Assembly: GCA_002633025.1 (NCBI GenBank)
Contig: NMRB01001594.1
Span: 71,061 to 135,060 of the forward strand
DNA length: 64,000 nucleotides
DNA from: Notospermus geniculatus
Lineage: Eukaryota > Nemertea > Pilidiophora > Heteronemertea > Lineidae
Direction of reading: 5' to 3'
Made by a program: the position numbers and the translations under genes. Positions 1 through 9,849 of the stretch are shown one piece after another. Numbering within the stretch: the first letter of the stretch is position 1; each line of letters begins with the position of its first letter. Under the pieces are notes generated by a model, which was not told the DNA's origin, did no database searches, and saw only the letters and a list, made by a program, of their open reading frames with translations.

Positions 1-406
1 CGATGGTTATCTTAGCCATCGTTTAAAAAATCGGCCCATAGAATGATGACGGGTCAGGTCAACATTTCGACTACCCCTTTAAAACACGTGTAACGTTTTT
101 GAATATTCCCCATGTGTGAGTCAATTCCTGTTCCCCTTACTATTGTCTGACGAAATAAGCTGCGACTGAACAATAGGGGACACTCGAATAACGTGTCGAT
201 CTATCTGCAAGCGTTTTCCAAAAGGGAAACACTGACATGCGGGAACACTAACAGGTATCACGCCTGTACAGTGAAACGAATCGGGTATTACATGTACTCA
301 CTGAATGAAAGCCTTTGGAGATAAAAGTTGGTTTCGTGCTTGTGCGGCAATGTTACATCCCAGCCAAGAATGGAACATATAAAAAAGCTGTAAATGAAAA
401 ACAAGC
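1..406. other. unassigned flank
   Basis: Downstream of the kinase gene's possible stop. A small hairpin (GATGGTTATC/TAGCCATC) lies at 2-20. No coding signal was recognised. Confidence 0.4.
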
Positions 407-559
407 CTAACAGCAACAACGGTTCGCTGGCATGAGGTCGAGGGGCATTGTAAAATCAGTCAGCACCACCATCGATGGCCAGAGAAACCAGGCTTGTCTG
501 GCCGTGCTTATCAGGAAGTTTTTATTTTTGGAAGCCACGAGCATCCTATTAAAGATGTC
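407..559 (-). CDS. possible terminal exon of the kinase gene
   Basis: A phase-0 frame after GTAG reads DIFNRMLVASKNKNF, then TARQAWFLWPSMVVLTDF and PLDLMPANR, with a stop at 407. The W-F-L-W spacing and final LDLMPANR resemble the family's SHFFWGLWALIQ...FDFLGYAxxR C-terminus, and the phase fits exon 6. The acceptor lacks a good pyrimidine tract and the intron would be 2.5 kb, so another terminal exon could exist. Confidence 0.42.
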   Translation of the reverse strand, partial: DIFNRMLVASKNKNFLISTARQAWFLWPSMVVLTDFTMPLDLMPANRCCC

Positions 560-3500
560 CTACTTTCCCCTGAGTTTTTGTACTTTCCTAGTCAACTTGG
601 TGAGACCAGGCGCCAGGCTATGTTTATAATATGGTGACCTAGTTCATCCCGAAACACACAATCGATGTACACCGGGCCCAGTGCTCGCGGTTGTACACAC
701 CGGTCAGGAAGAATGGCCAACACTAAGACTGTTCGAATAAACGTATTTAAATTATCTTAGTTACCAATTAAGCATGGGAATTGTTGCTACACATTTTAAA
801 AAAATGAGTTGAAGTATAGTACCGTTGCTAATGAAGCGTTAGTAAAGGTATCAAAATGCGTCCAACTTCTCAAGTGGTGAAAACAATGTCGACCATTTTT
901 ACTGTGCAACACTGGTCCCCTGCCTTTTACAGCCGCTCCTCTATAGGCCTACAGTACAATAGGCCTCGAGGACAGAGGACTAGCATGAAAATGCATCAAA
1001 ATAATCTCGTCATTTGCTCCAAAAATCGTCCAAAAACACCAAGCCGATTATATTATTGAAAATTGCTTACCACGGGCCACGATTTCAAGCCAAATGATTT
1101 GCTATTGCTTCCATAATCAGCAGATTACGGATAATCAGCAGATTACTTTTCCATTTGAATGGAAAAGGACAAAATCCCGGTGACAAAATTGACCCACTTT
1201 TAAAAGTGTGATGATTTTAGTGGTGAGAATCTTAGTTACCAAACATTGTTTCAACAGTTGTTTCAAATTCTTCATTTGTATTTGAAAAAAGCACCATCAC
1301 TCAGTGGTTGGTAGAATAATCACTTTATCAATAATTATATCAGTCATTTATCTATCTCCCCAGTCTGATTTCTACTTTTCTGACCAATTCAAGCCTAGGT
1401 CATACTTCGACGCACAACCATTGCCGGCGACCGACGCGCGACCTTGCGTTCGACGCCGAACCCGTCGTACGATTTTGTCGGTGTCATATCGCGGGACTGT
1501 AAATACTATCGCGATAATATAACATACGTAAACATGAACCTTTGATCCCATGACCACAAAACTTAATTGTTTGGTAGGTCGCCGCGATCTGACGCAGAGA
1601 GTTCAAATTGGTTGAACTCTTGAAGATCGCACGCCCTGCAGGAAATGTGTGATCTGACGCCGATGACGGTACGCTGGCGATCATCCAACCACTCTGAACT
1701 ACAGAGTTATGACTCGTTTCGTCGTCATTGACTCTGACGTATCATGGCCGCCATATTTGTCCCAGCTCCCGGGAACTAGTGGTCATGTGATCTCATCTGG
1801 TCACGTGACAAACAAGATATATGGCCACAACAGATCACCAATAACACCGAAAAAAACTGGTACAAACGCCTGTTGAGGGGGCCTGATGTGTGTGCGTGCG
1901 TGCGTGCGTGTGCATAGGTGCGTGCGTGCGTGGAAGAAATATATTCAGCAGCGATGTGCACGATGTATTTTGAATTACAAGCAAAATTGTCGTTTAAAAT
2001 TGTTCAAGGGGTTATTCAATATGCGGAGGCAACTAGGATGTGAGTATGGGCGGTTATTTCCGCAAAAAATCAGTGTCAGGTTTTTCATTTTAGCAGAGAA
2101 TTCCTATGTAGACAGCGCACAGGTAGCGTGAAATATCTTCAAAAGCAAGATTTATTACGTTTATCCGAGGTTTTGTATGCAGACAGCGTAATTTATATGT
2201 TGCGAGAGAAACTGTACAGAACTCGCGAAAGAACCAAGTTTAGGACCCAAGTTTCGCATCTAAGTTTGACATCTAAGTTTAAGATAACAATTTCTCAATT
2301 GTCCGCTAGATGGCGCCTCAGTTGAACCAGCCGAGGCCCTTATGTACACTGTAGACTACCCTCGGCCAATGGTAGCCTACCCAATACTCATTCTGTTAAT
2401 GATTAGGCCTCCAATATGATGATAGATTCAGTTGAAGCGCCATCTAGCAAACAATTGAGAAATTGTTATCTTAAACTTGGATGCGAAACTTGGATCCTAA
2501 ACTTGGTTCTTTCGCGAGTTCTATACAGTTTCTCTCGCAACATATAAATTACGTGGTCTGGATATAAAACCTCGGATAAACAAAATAAATTTTGCTTTCG
2601 AAGATGCTTCCCGCTACTTGTGCGCTCTCTGTATAGAATTTCTGTGCTAAGAATGAAAAACCTGACACTGATTTTTTGCTGAAATAACCGCCCATAATGT
2701 GAGGCGGTCACTACCGGCGCAGTGCGGTAGAATTCACGGCTGTATCGTTGCGCAAGATGGCGCCCATAATAGAGTCGAGATATGTACGGAGGCCAGACGG
2801 AAATTGCCGAAGTATATACGATAATGACGTCGATTGGGAGATCAACATGACTCCGCCGGCGTCAGGATTTTGATCGCACGTCGGACATCAATGGTCGTGC
2901 GTCGAAATATCAACTATAGTCTGGACGCAGAACGAAAAAGTGGCGGGGACATTCTGCACTAGGCTCTAGGCAGAAAGACACGTCTTCTTTCACATTGGAA
3001 TGACTTTGTTCTCTCTAATCTAAATAAAACAAAAACAGGAGAAAATTAGGAATCAAAATAAACATGAAAACATAATTCGACTCACCAACACTGATTTTTC
3101 TGTTTGCACGTGCAGTCTCTCGACGTCCAATTCTGTGACGTCATGATCAAGATCGCCCAACTTCCTGAGTGTTTCCAAATATTCCCTATAGAATATTTTT
3201 CTTTGTGTCAATGGATGTCGTCTGCTAGGCTTGGCGTTGATGTGATTGATACCTATGAAAATAGGGAATGGGGAACAGGTTTCAAAAGGATGACTTTTTT
3301 CCTAATCTTGCTTGGCCCTCGATTAAAGGGACACGGTACTGCCACTTTTTCGGCAGCCGCCGCCACCGGCGGTGATTGCGTCTTTCTCCAATACCGTAGT
3401 TTTTTCTTTCGCCCCTGTGTTGCCGAGTGTATGATGGTGCAAACGTGGATACCATACGAATGAGAGTTACTCTACATGGGGCGAGGTTGATAAGCGGTAG

Positions 3501-6500
3501 TTTAACAACACTGCAAATAGATGTCTCCCTAAATGCGGGTCTGTTTAGCGCACGATAGGAAGGAATACAGTGCCCTTTTAAAGTCCTTGTCAAACTATCT
3601 CCACCCACCATCAACGTAGCCTTGAATAGAAATGACTACATGTATATTCCGTGCGTGCCCTCACCTGTGGCTGAGAATTCCAGAAATGCCGCCAAGTCCT
3701 TCGTCGCGAAGTTAAACGCAGTCATCTCATAATCAACAAAATGAACGCGATCTGTAAGAAAACAAGATGCCAATTTCCTCACTAGTTAGGCTGCTAAAAT
3801 ATCAATAAGGTACGGCTGTATAAGTACCAAAAATGTCCATGCACCTTTTTTATGGTCCATTTAAAGCGAGCAGCACTCCCCAGGTAATACCGCAAGTAAT
3901 TTGATCGCCTCCGAGCAAAATCGGCTGTTGGTGACAGGTGTGCGCTGAAGAGCGATGCATGGAATCTTCTCACCAGCGATGGCCATAAGCAAACAATACT
4001 AAAACCGATATTAGTCCGATCGCTTGTGATATAGTCTGGTGCGCTGCTGTGTCTTGGATTCATTGTAACAGGTAGCTTCATTTTGATGACTTCTTTTGTC
4101 TTATAACTGCTAGCAGCCTCCGCTCACCTTCCTCCTCAACATACAATACATTACAGGGATGCCCGTCGTGATGACAGAGTACAACAGAAACGCCAGATTC
4201 CTCCAGCGTCTCTTTAATTCTCTTCCAGTCTTCCAGTAACTGGGACCTTGTTGGGTATTTTTCGTTGAATCTGAAGTGAAGAATCATCGACGCCATTTTA
4301 CGATGCAGACTAGGCATGATAGGCCTACATGGCTATATTTTTACCTTTCGGGAAATTTGCCTTGGGGATTTTTACCTTGTTACCAAATAATACATACAAT
4401 TTCTCCGCCTCTTTATCGTGTGGGTATTTTGGTGGCCAGTTTTTCATGATGTCATCCATGACCCTCGTCGTCTCTGATTGGTTGGGATTCAATAAATGTC
4501 CGAATTTCTGGATGGCTAAATCACTCGTCTTCTTACTGTGATACCTGGCGAATTCTCGAGCAGCTGCTCTGGAAAATATAATACATGTATACAGTATCGG
4601 ACATTATTATTAGAACAGGGGGAATTGAAGTTTTCATTCAAGTCAGTCCTAGATATGCACTCCTCTAGCCTAATAGGTTTTCGCTGAATTCAGATTCTGG
4701 ATATCATGAGAATGGCGAAAATATCAAAATTTGACATATTTCTTGAGATTTGCTATATCACCATTTTTCTGGATATTTTGTGGAATTTTTTTCTCTCGAA
4801 ACAACATATTGAATGGGGGTATTACCTGACAGCGGTTGGATACCGAAGTTGATATTCATACAGCTGAGATTCAAGTTTCATGTTTTTGAGATTTTCCAGT
4901 AAAATTTTGAGATTATCTAGGAATCTTTGTATTGCTCGCCAACTGTAAAATGAAGTTGAATCAGATAGACAACAAGATCCTAAATTAACTCCAGCAAATA
5001 GATCACTTTTGACCCAGTCACTTCATAAACATTGCAAAATTTAAATATCAAAATCGTGGGAAATCTCAAAAAACGAAGTCGAATCCCTGCGTTTGGCGAA
5101 TCAGTATCAGCATCCAAACACCGCCAGATTATATTCCCATTCAACCTATAGTTGCAAGAAGAAGAAAAGTCTACAAAATATCCGGACAAAATGGTGATAA
5201 GAGCAAATCTCAAGAAATATGTCAAATTTTGATATTTTCGCGATTCTCATGATATCCAGTATCTGAATTCAGCGAAAACCTATCAGACTAGAGGAGTGCA
5301 TATCTAGGACTGACTTCAAATACTTTTGATATAGATATTGGAATACAGAAGTGGAAATTTTGCCTGGAATGACAACTTGAATTCCCCCTGTTCTAATAAT
5401 TATGTCCGGTACTGTAGGTCTAATTCGTCACTTTTCAAGGGGTCGTTCGATTCGAAAAGCGTTGGACTCCCTTGTTTCAAAAATGACCATTTGGCCCTTT
5501 CAGTTCGTCAACAACCTCCCAGCTTCCTATCATATCTGAAACTCTTTTTGTAGGCCGAACTATAACTGTAGTCCATCACTTGCCATGGTTGAATGTTATT
5601 CGGTTGGCCTACGATCCGTAAACCGACAGGCCTACGGTAATTTAGCGGGCAGCACGCCAAGTGATCTGGGACCTTATTCACAAAGCTCCCGTAAATTTAA
5701 GGACACGCAAATCCTTTGTCGTGCTGATAGTGAACAATAGGTTATCCGCAAAAGGACAATAGTTTGCGCACTCCCGTAAGTTACGGGAGCTTCGTGAATA
5801 AGGTCCCTGATCGCTACCGAGCAAAAATGGCTGTTGACGCCAGGTGTGCGCGGACAGCGATCCTTGGAATCTTCTCGCCAGCGAAAATAGCCCGATGTCA
5901 AACAATACCAAAACCCATATCGCCTTGTCTGCGGTTGGCATGAAGATCGGTGGCGATGAGATCACCGTGGAGAATCGGCAGCCACCTTTCCGAGGAGCAG
6001 CAACCCTCTCCGAGTTTTATCTTACACCTCACCGAGTAAAAATGGCGGATGTTGCTGATGAGACAGAAAACGACGACAAAACTGGTGGATTTATAACTCC
6101 TACCTCAAAGTAAGTCTTTTATGATCCCGTCGAGGCTATTTTAATTTGTATACTTCATCATTCGGTAGAAAGGTTATCAGGGTTTTAGCTTGCAATCGGC
6201 TGTATGAAGTGAAATAGTTGGGATGGTTGCCGATCTGCGTAAAATTCACTGGCCTGTGCTATGTCAATCACTTCATCCTCGGACGAAAAGGCCTCTTTTA
6301 GTCAACTGTTGGCCTTTTTATCTCGCAGACACCTTGTTTCTTCCAAGATTAAGACTTAAACTTAATTATGATCACGAAGATAACCATTTTAGTGTTTGTA
6401 CTTAACTAAAAGAGGCATTTTCGTCCGAGGATGAAGCGATTCACACAGTGGATTTTATGCAGATCGGCAACCTTCCCAACAATTTCACTTCGTACAGCCG

Positions 6501-8239
6501 ATTGCAAGCTAAAACCCTAAAAAAATTTCTACCGAACGATGGAGTATACAAATTAAAATAGCCTCGACGGGATCATAAAAGACTTACTTTGGGGTAAGAG
6601 TTATAAATCCACCAGTTTTGTCGGCGTTTCAGCAACATCCGCCATTTTTACTCGGTGAGGTGTAAAATAAAACTCGGAGAGGGTTGCTGCTCCTCGGAAA
6701 GGCGGCTGCCGATTCTCCACGGTGGAGATCGTTGCGATCTCGTCCTGTGACCTCCACCTTGGTGTGCTGCCCGCTATACCTCTTCCATTTTGATAACGAA
6801 TTTCCGGGCGTGGATCCCCATCCAAGGGGGCGCACCCGGTGCACGCCCCCACCCTTTCCGCCAACAAAACTGTAAAATTGACCATGGAATTCTGAAATAT
6901 GCAGCAAATCATTGCAATTCACCGCATATTTCAATGTTTCAAGCAGAGTGCGCCCCCTCATTTCCGAAATCGTGGATCCGCCCCCGATTTCCTAGTTGAC
7001 CTCAGTTGCTTGACTACATGACCCAAGCAACCTTCAGATTATCAAAAATTCTATGTAGGCCTACGCCTACTATCGTTGTGCCTACTGTTTGTATAGTCTG
7101 AATGTTAAGTGACGAAATGAACATGTTCGCCGCAATACCGTGGTTGTTGATAGACTGGGACAGGTCTCCTGGTTTGAAAGATGTCGTTCTGTTTGTGGCA
7201 CCACGTTAAAGGAGTCCGTTATTGCCACTTTTTCTCGACAGCCGGCGCCGCGCCACCATTGCCGTGCGCGCCACTCTCCAACCCCATAGACTACATGAAC
7301 TACGTTGTCGGCGAATGGACCTGATGCAGGCCTACTACATACATTTTGTAATGTTTTTTTTGTAGTTCGTTTGCTGCCGCTAGGTGGCTCCCTCTACAGT
7401 CAAAATACCAATAAGAGATCGCATACCGTGCTCCTTTAGCAGCAACGTATAGAAAATCGCATGGCACCTACTTGAAAATCTTCTCATCCCTCAAAGCATC
7501 GAGTTCATCCCAGTCAAACCGTCTCCCCTGGATATACTTCATGCAGACACCATTCTTGAAGATACAGTAAACCTCTGGTGCCAACCCTCTTTCATTGAAA
7601 ACCCTGGTGGCCGCCATCTCGCGGTCTCGCTTCACAAACCCGTTCCAGGTGTCATTCCACACGCGGACAACAACCGCGTCCGAGGTTCGGCGACCTTCCG
7701 TGACAAGCAGGGTACAGTTGAGGACGCCGGAACCGGGACATTTCTGCAGTTGTAAACGGAGACGTTGTGTTTGCAATCAGAGCAGAGGAGAATGTGAATG
7801 CAGCTAAACTAGAGGAATCGGTGTGTAAAGCCTGCCGCGCAGATCTGCTGAGCAAAAAGTTATTCGAGACCGTTTGCTCAGCAGGTAGCTCGCGTGTGCG
7901 CGTAATTTCGGTGAGTTTTTTGCCTCGCGAGGCAGAAAGCTCTCGCGTGCGCGTATTTTTGGGTGAGCTGAGCAAACGGTCTCGAATAACTTTTTGGTCA
8001 GCAGATACTCCCGTGTGCGGCAGGCTTAAAGCCGAGAGCAATTGAGTCTTCACTAGGGTACGCCATAAAAGCAAAGAATATTCGTGGTTCTCATCTACAG
8101 AACGTAGACGCCTACCTACCGTGTAGTCAATATTTGACCACTTTGGTCTGATCACAGCAAAAATCTTCTGTAGATCTTCCTTGTAGTTGGATCGATCGAC
8201 AAAAATATCCAGCTCGTATGGGGCCCGCTTGTCAGACAT
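407..8239 (-). CDS. choline/ethanolamine kinase-like gene (7 exons, last tentative)
   Basis: Predicted phosphotransferase that would phosphorylate ethanolamine or choline with ATP, the first cytosolic step of the CDP-ethanolamine/CDP-choline (Kennedy) pathway. Exons on the minus strand: 8239-8120, 7743-7472, 4568-4398, 4270-4128, 3751-3665, 3252-3086, 559-407; junction phases 0, 2, 2, 1, 1, 0 all agree. The joined product is about 370 residues, near the family's usual core length. Seen in order: N-terminal LDIFVD and IRPKWS segment, GSGVLN nucleotide loop, VVVRVW strand, LAPEVYCIF and YIQGRRFDW, the Brenner-type motif LCHHDGHPCN (His, Asp and Asn kept), the metal-binding VHFVDYE, then a helical C-terminus. 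The overall pattern is closest to ethanolamine kinase, but the loop also resembles choline kinase and the segment after DYE is diverged, so substrate is uncertain. Start chosen at the ATG at 8239 because it opens the first family-like segment. Confidence 0.85.
560..2027. other. intronic DNA without recognised coding
   Basis: Part of the proposed last intron of the kinase gene. A 16-18-bp word (ATAATCAGCAGATTAC) is repeated twice near 1113-1145. A GC-rich stretch near 1410-1500 and short hairpins near 1600 are probably transposon remnants. Confidence 0.35.
1885..1932. repeat. GTGC-type microsatellite
   Basis: Interrupted (GTGC/GTGCG)n run. It is the source of Cys/Val/Arg-rich spurious reading frames in this stretch. 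Confidence 0.9.
2028..2711. mobile_element. palindromic element with ~290-bp arms
   Basis: The sequence 2028-2335 is repeated in inverted orientation at about 2425-2711, separated by about 90 bp. Shared blocks include GGGCGGTTATTTC, CAGTGTCAGGTTTTTCATT, AACTCGCGAAAGAACCAAG and AGATGGCGC. Both arms have diverged by point changes. It lies in the last kinase intron and has no transposase. Confidence 0.85.
2712..3085. other. intronic DNA, nothing recognised
   Basis: Between the palindrome and kinase exon 6. It includes a CG-containing stretch rich in GTCG/CGAC words; no coding or RNA signal was seen. Confidence 0.35.
3086..3252 (-). CDS. kinase gene exon 6
   Basis: The acceptor CTATTTTCATAG joins exon 5 in phase 1 to give TGINHINAKPSRRHP, then IFYREYLETLRKLGD and VTELDVERLHVQTEKSVL before the donor TTG|GTGAGT (phase 0). 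REYLETLRK and the following Asp/Glu-rich helix correspond to the family's WLRAYLEAYK and EVxxLxxxVNxF region. Confidence 0.75.
3326..3577. mobile_element. MITE, TTA target duplication
   Basis: Ends AAGGGACACGGTACTGCC and (inverted) AAGGGCACTGTATTCC, flanked by TTA on both sides (3323-3325 and 3578-3580). It sits in the intron between kinase exons 5 and 6. The 3-bp TWA duplication suggests a PIF/Harbinger-type non-autonomous element. Confidence 0.75.
3665..3751 (-). CDS. kinase gene exon 5 with DYE motif
   Basis: The acceptor TTTTCTTACAG and donor ACAG|GTGAGG bound an 87-bp phase 1-1 exon reading RVHFVDYEMTAFNFATKD and LAAFLEFSATG. The Asp of DYE is the second metal ligand in this kinase fold. 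The family's following YNYxxxDIxNHFxE signature is only loosely kept (FNFATKDLAAFLEFS), which is unusual. Confidence 0.82.
3858..4050. repeat. diverged repeat, partner at 5640-5940
   Basis: Shares the blocks GAGCAAAATCGGCTGTTG, CAGGTGTGCGC, TGGAATCTTCTC and CAAACAATAC with 5812-5925 in the same order and orientation. It lacks the element that interrupts the partner at 5667-5807, so it serves as an approximate empty site. Confidence 0.65.
4128..4270 (-). CDS. kinase gene exon 4 with HxDxxxxN motif
   Basis: The acceptor CACTTCAG leads into FNEKYPTRSQLLEDWKRIKETLEESG, then VVLCHHDGHPCNVLYVEEEG and the donor G|GTGAGC (phase 1). Known in the family: the catalytic Asp and the metal-binding Asn lie in HxDxxxxN; both are present. 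The usual HND is HHD here, and the four residues before Asn (GHPC) differ from the usual LLCK or xQEG. Confidence 0.88.
4398..4568 (-). CDS. kinase gene exon 3
   Basis: The acceptor TATATTTTCCAG completes the split Lys codon from exon 2 and reads AAAREFARYHS, matching the family helix (ARxLAxxHA type), then KFGHLLNPNQ and MKNWPPKYPHDKEAEKL. The donor is best placed at TT|GTATGT (phase 2), which joins exon 4 in frame and aligns with the family. The alternative donor AAG|GTAAAA lies 11 bases further on but breaks the phase. Confidence 0.78.
4592..5414. mobile_element. TA-flanked palindromic element
   Basis: Inverted ends CAGTATCGGACATTATTATT and, on the other strand, CAGTACCGGACATAATTATT, then a shared GGGGGAATT block; flanked by TA on both sides. 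Arms of about 200 bp face each other, including GATATGCACTCCTCTAG. It lies in the 2.9-kb second kinase intron. The TA duplication and CAGT start point to a Tc1/mariner-type non-autonomous element. Confidence 0.8.
5667..5807. mobile_element. small palindromic MITE
   Basis: Ends GGGACCTTATTCACAAAGC and, inverted, GGGACCTTATTCACGAAGC, flanked by TGATC on both sides (5662-5666 and 5808-5812). It interrupts a repeat whose uninterrupted relative is at 3858-4050. Confidence 0.8.
6042..6109 (+). CDS. possible captured first exon, unknown gene
   Basis: An ATG in a good context (AAAAATGGCG) opens MADVADETENDDKTGGFI and TPTSK, ending at a consensus donor AA|GTAAGT. It could be a real first exon of a plus-strand gene nested in the kinase intron, or an exon captured by the palindrome. 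I do not recognise the protein, and no downstream exon was identified. Confidence 0.35.
6588..6645 (-). pseudogene. inverted, frameshifted copy of the MADV exon
   Basis: The right-arm counterpart begins MADVAETPTKLVDL and then stops. It has an internal deletion relative to 6042-6109 that shifts the frame, but the donor AAA|GTAAGT is kept. Confidence 0.6.
6807..6985. mobile_element. dispersed ~180-bp element, family G, copy 1
   Basis: Bounded by GGCGTGGATCC and (inverted) GGCGGATCCACGATTTC. The internal landmark AATCATTGCAATTCACCGC and a CACCCGGTGCACGCCCCC block are shared with the copies at 24722, 33150, 38986, 48744, 54810 and 57243. It has no coding capacity. Confidence 0.8.
7209..7436. 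mobile_element. MITE related to the one at 3326
   Basis: Ends AAGGAGTCCGTTATTGCC and, inverted, AAGGAGCACGGTATGCG. The flanking TTA is clear on the left; only TA is clear on the right. It is in the second kinase intron and is diverged. Confidence 0.65.
7472..7743 (-). CDS. kinase gene exon 2
   Basis: The acceptor follows TTTACAACTGCAG; the exon ends at AA|GTAGGT (phase 2). It encodes the nucleotide loop (PGSGVLNCTLLV), the beta strand with VVVRVW, the charged stretch FVKRDREMAATRVF, and GLAPEVYCIFKNGVCMKYIQG. The last part aligns by eye with the ethanolamine-kinase pattern G-x-APxLYCxFxNGxCYExIxG. This is the strongest family match in the gene. Confidence 0.88.
7829..8026. mobile_element. 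MITE, TAA target duplication
   Basis: Ends AGCCTGCCGCGCAGATCTG and, inverted, AGCCTGCCGCACACGGG, flanked by TAA at 7826-7828 and 8027-8029. Inner arms share GAGACCGTTTGCTCAGC. It lies in the first kinase intron. Its ends resemble those of the inner element at 50217. Confidence 0.8.
8120..8239 (-). CDS. kinase gene exon 1
   Basis: Forty codons from MSDKRAPYELDIF to NIDYT, ending at the donor ACG|GTAGGT, phase 0. IRPKWSNIDYT fits the N-terminal lead-in of ethanolamine kinases just before the nucleotide-binding loop. The 376-bp intron that follows holds a palindromic element at 7829-8026. Confidence 0.75.
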
Positions 8240-8682
8240 GGCCTATTCCTCAATCTATCATTCAACGATATCAATATTCTAGTCGTGATTTCGATAAATT
8301 AACCTATATTTGGGGGCCCCGACGTGAGTAGGGCCTATGTGGTTGAATGAACGGGGACAGATGACTTGAAGATAACTGATTTTTTTACCGATTGACATGG
8401 TGACATGAAAGTTTATCGAGTGCCTTCAAGTGGGCCTACTGAGACCCTCTTGTGAAGGTAGGCAATATCGCAATTCAATTCCTAAGAGCTCAAGCAATCA
8501 TTTGTCAGTGAGAGAAATTGATAGGGCATCCAGTATATTAATAAATTCCCTGCGTAGCTGTGTACCGTGCCCCCTTCGGTTTACTCGCTCTCCACAACCC
8601 CTTCGGTTTACTCGCTCTCCACAACTGCTTCACTTCGTAGAAGTCGCCGCGTTTGGTCAACAGATGGCGTTAGGACCTGGCG
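8240..8682. other. 5' flank of the kinase gene, mostly unassigned
   Basis: Likely upstream region of the kinase gene, but no TATA or other core promoter element could be assigned. A 30-bp unit (CCCCTTCGGTTTACTCGCTC...) is repeated twice at about 8570-8625. Confidence 0.35.
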
Positions 8683-9594
8683 TGAGTTCATTTATTTATT
8701 CATTTATTCATTTATTTTGACCAACACTACCAGTAGATAAGGTACAAGAAATTAAATGTAAGAATAATGGTCGGGAGCACAGCAAGATCACGAAGTGATC
8801 GCTTACGCCGTGCCCCCTCAAAAAAGAGTACAGCACAAATAAATTAAAAGATGACACATACTAAATACATACAAGGAAAGTAATAGACAGACAAAAGTAA
8901 TTTAAAGGTTGCATACATAACAATCACGAACGGTGCAGTTTAAGTCATATGAATTTAGGATAAAATTTTTATAGTAATTAAGACAGCCAGACAGACTATG
9001 GGTGGTAAGTTTCTCAGATACTAAGTTAGGAAGGGAATTAAAGAGATGTACTGCGCTGTAGGAGGGTCTTGACTTAGCAAATTCGTGCTTGCACCATGGA
9101 ATAAAAAGATTATATCTATTCCGGGTATTATGATGATGTTGTTGATAATTTATACGAAAAAAGTTATCCATAAAATATTGTGGTAGGCTGTTGTGAAAAA
9201 AATTGTAGAGTAGTTTGAGCTGAACCACGTGGTGCATGTCGACAATAGAAAGTATTCTTAGGTTTTTAAAGAGGGGTTTAGAATGGGCTAAAAAGTGACT
9301 ATTAGTTATGATTCTGACTGCTTTCTTTTGCAATTTGTGGACAGTGGAGGTATTGTATCCCCAAGGTAATAGTTGATAGTTCAGGTGAGAGGTGACCAGC
9401 GCATGGTAAAGAGTTAGCAAAGTGTTTTGAGGTAGATAGTGTTTCAAATGATTCAAAATCCCAGCCGGCCTAGAAATTTTTATGGAAATCGGATTCAGAG
9501 CGAGCTGGCTCGAGGCGCGTATTGCGCTGCAGCCCCGGACCGGTGATACGGTACTTCCACACGCAAATTTCCTCGTGTAGAACGAACAGATCAT
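8683..9594 (-). mobile_element. 5'-truncated LINE, 3' end
   Basis: The minus-strand frame 9480-8902 encodes the region after the catalytic reverse-transcriptase core of a non-LTR retrotransposon: LKHYLPQNTLLTLYHALV, HLNYQLLPWGYN, LQKKAVRIIT and later NTRNRYNLFIP. The order LY-x-A-L-V, Y-x-x-x-x-WG, LQKKAxRII is typical of LINE ORF2 C-termini (CR1/L2/Jockey-like). Downstream on the same strand a short (AAATGAAT)n-like tail at 8690-8716 fits a CR1/L2-type microsatellite 3' end. No catalytic YADD box is present, so this copy cannot move itself. Confidence 0.85.
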
Positions 9595-9849
9595 ACTGGG
9601 CTCGATCCAGTTCTGTGCACAGAACTAGACAACGGAAGAAGAGTCACCTGCGCCACCAGGTGGCGTGAGCATGATTTTAAGTGATCCGGTTCGATCCGTT
9701 TCCGTGTAGACAGCACAAGCCACTAAAAGGTGAACTGGCTTCAGCTGCCTCAAGGACGGACCGGTCTTAACTATACTCGTTTAAAACAAGAGGACATCGG
9801 AGCGATGTCAATGGTTTCCGATGAGAAGTTTACTACATAGAGCTAGTTA

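Larger units (their letters stand above)
5966..6729. mobile_element. large palindrome carrying an exon-like unit in each arm
   Basis: Left arm about 5966-6303, right arm about 6412-6729, loop about 100 bp. Matching blocks include ACCGTGGAGAATCGGCAGCC, GAGTAAAAATGGCGGATGTT, TCCCGTCGAGGCTATTTTAA and CGGACGAAAA. The arms are long and well matched and both include an ATG-to-splice-donor unit. It sits inside the second kinase intron. Confidence 0.85.

Noticed and set aside
3104-3463. 119-codon plus-strand open frame
   Set aside because: Antisense to kinase exon 6 and overlapping a MITE; no independent support.
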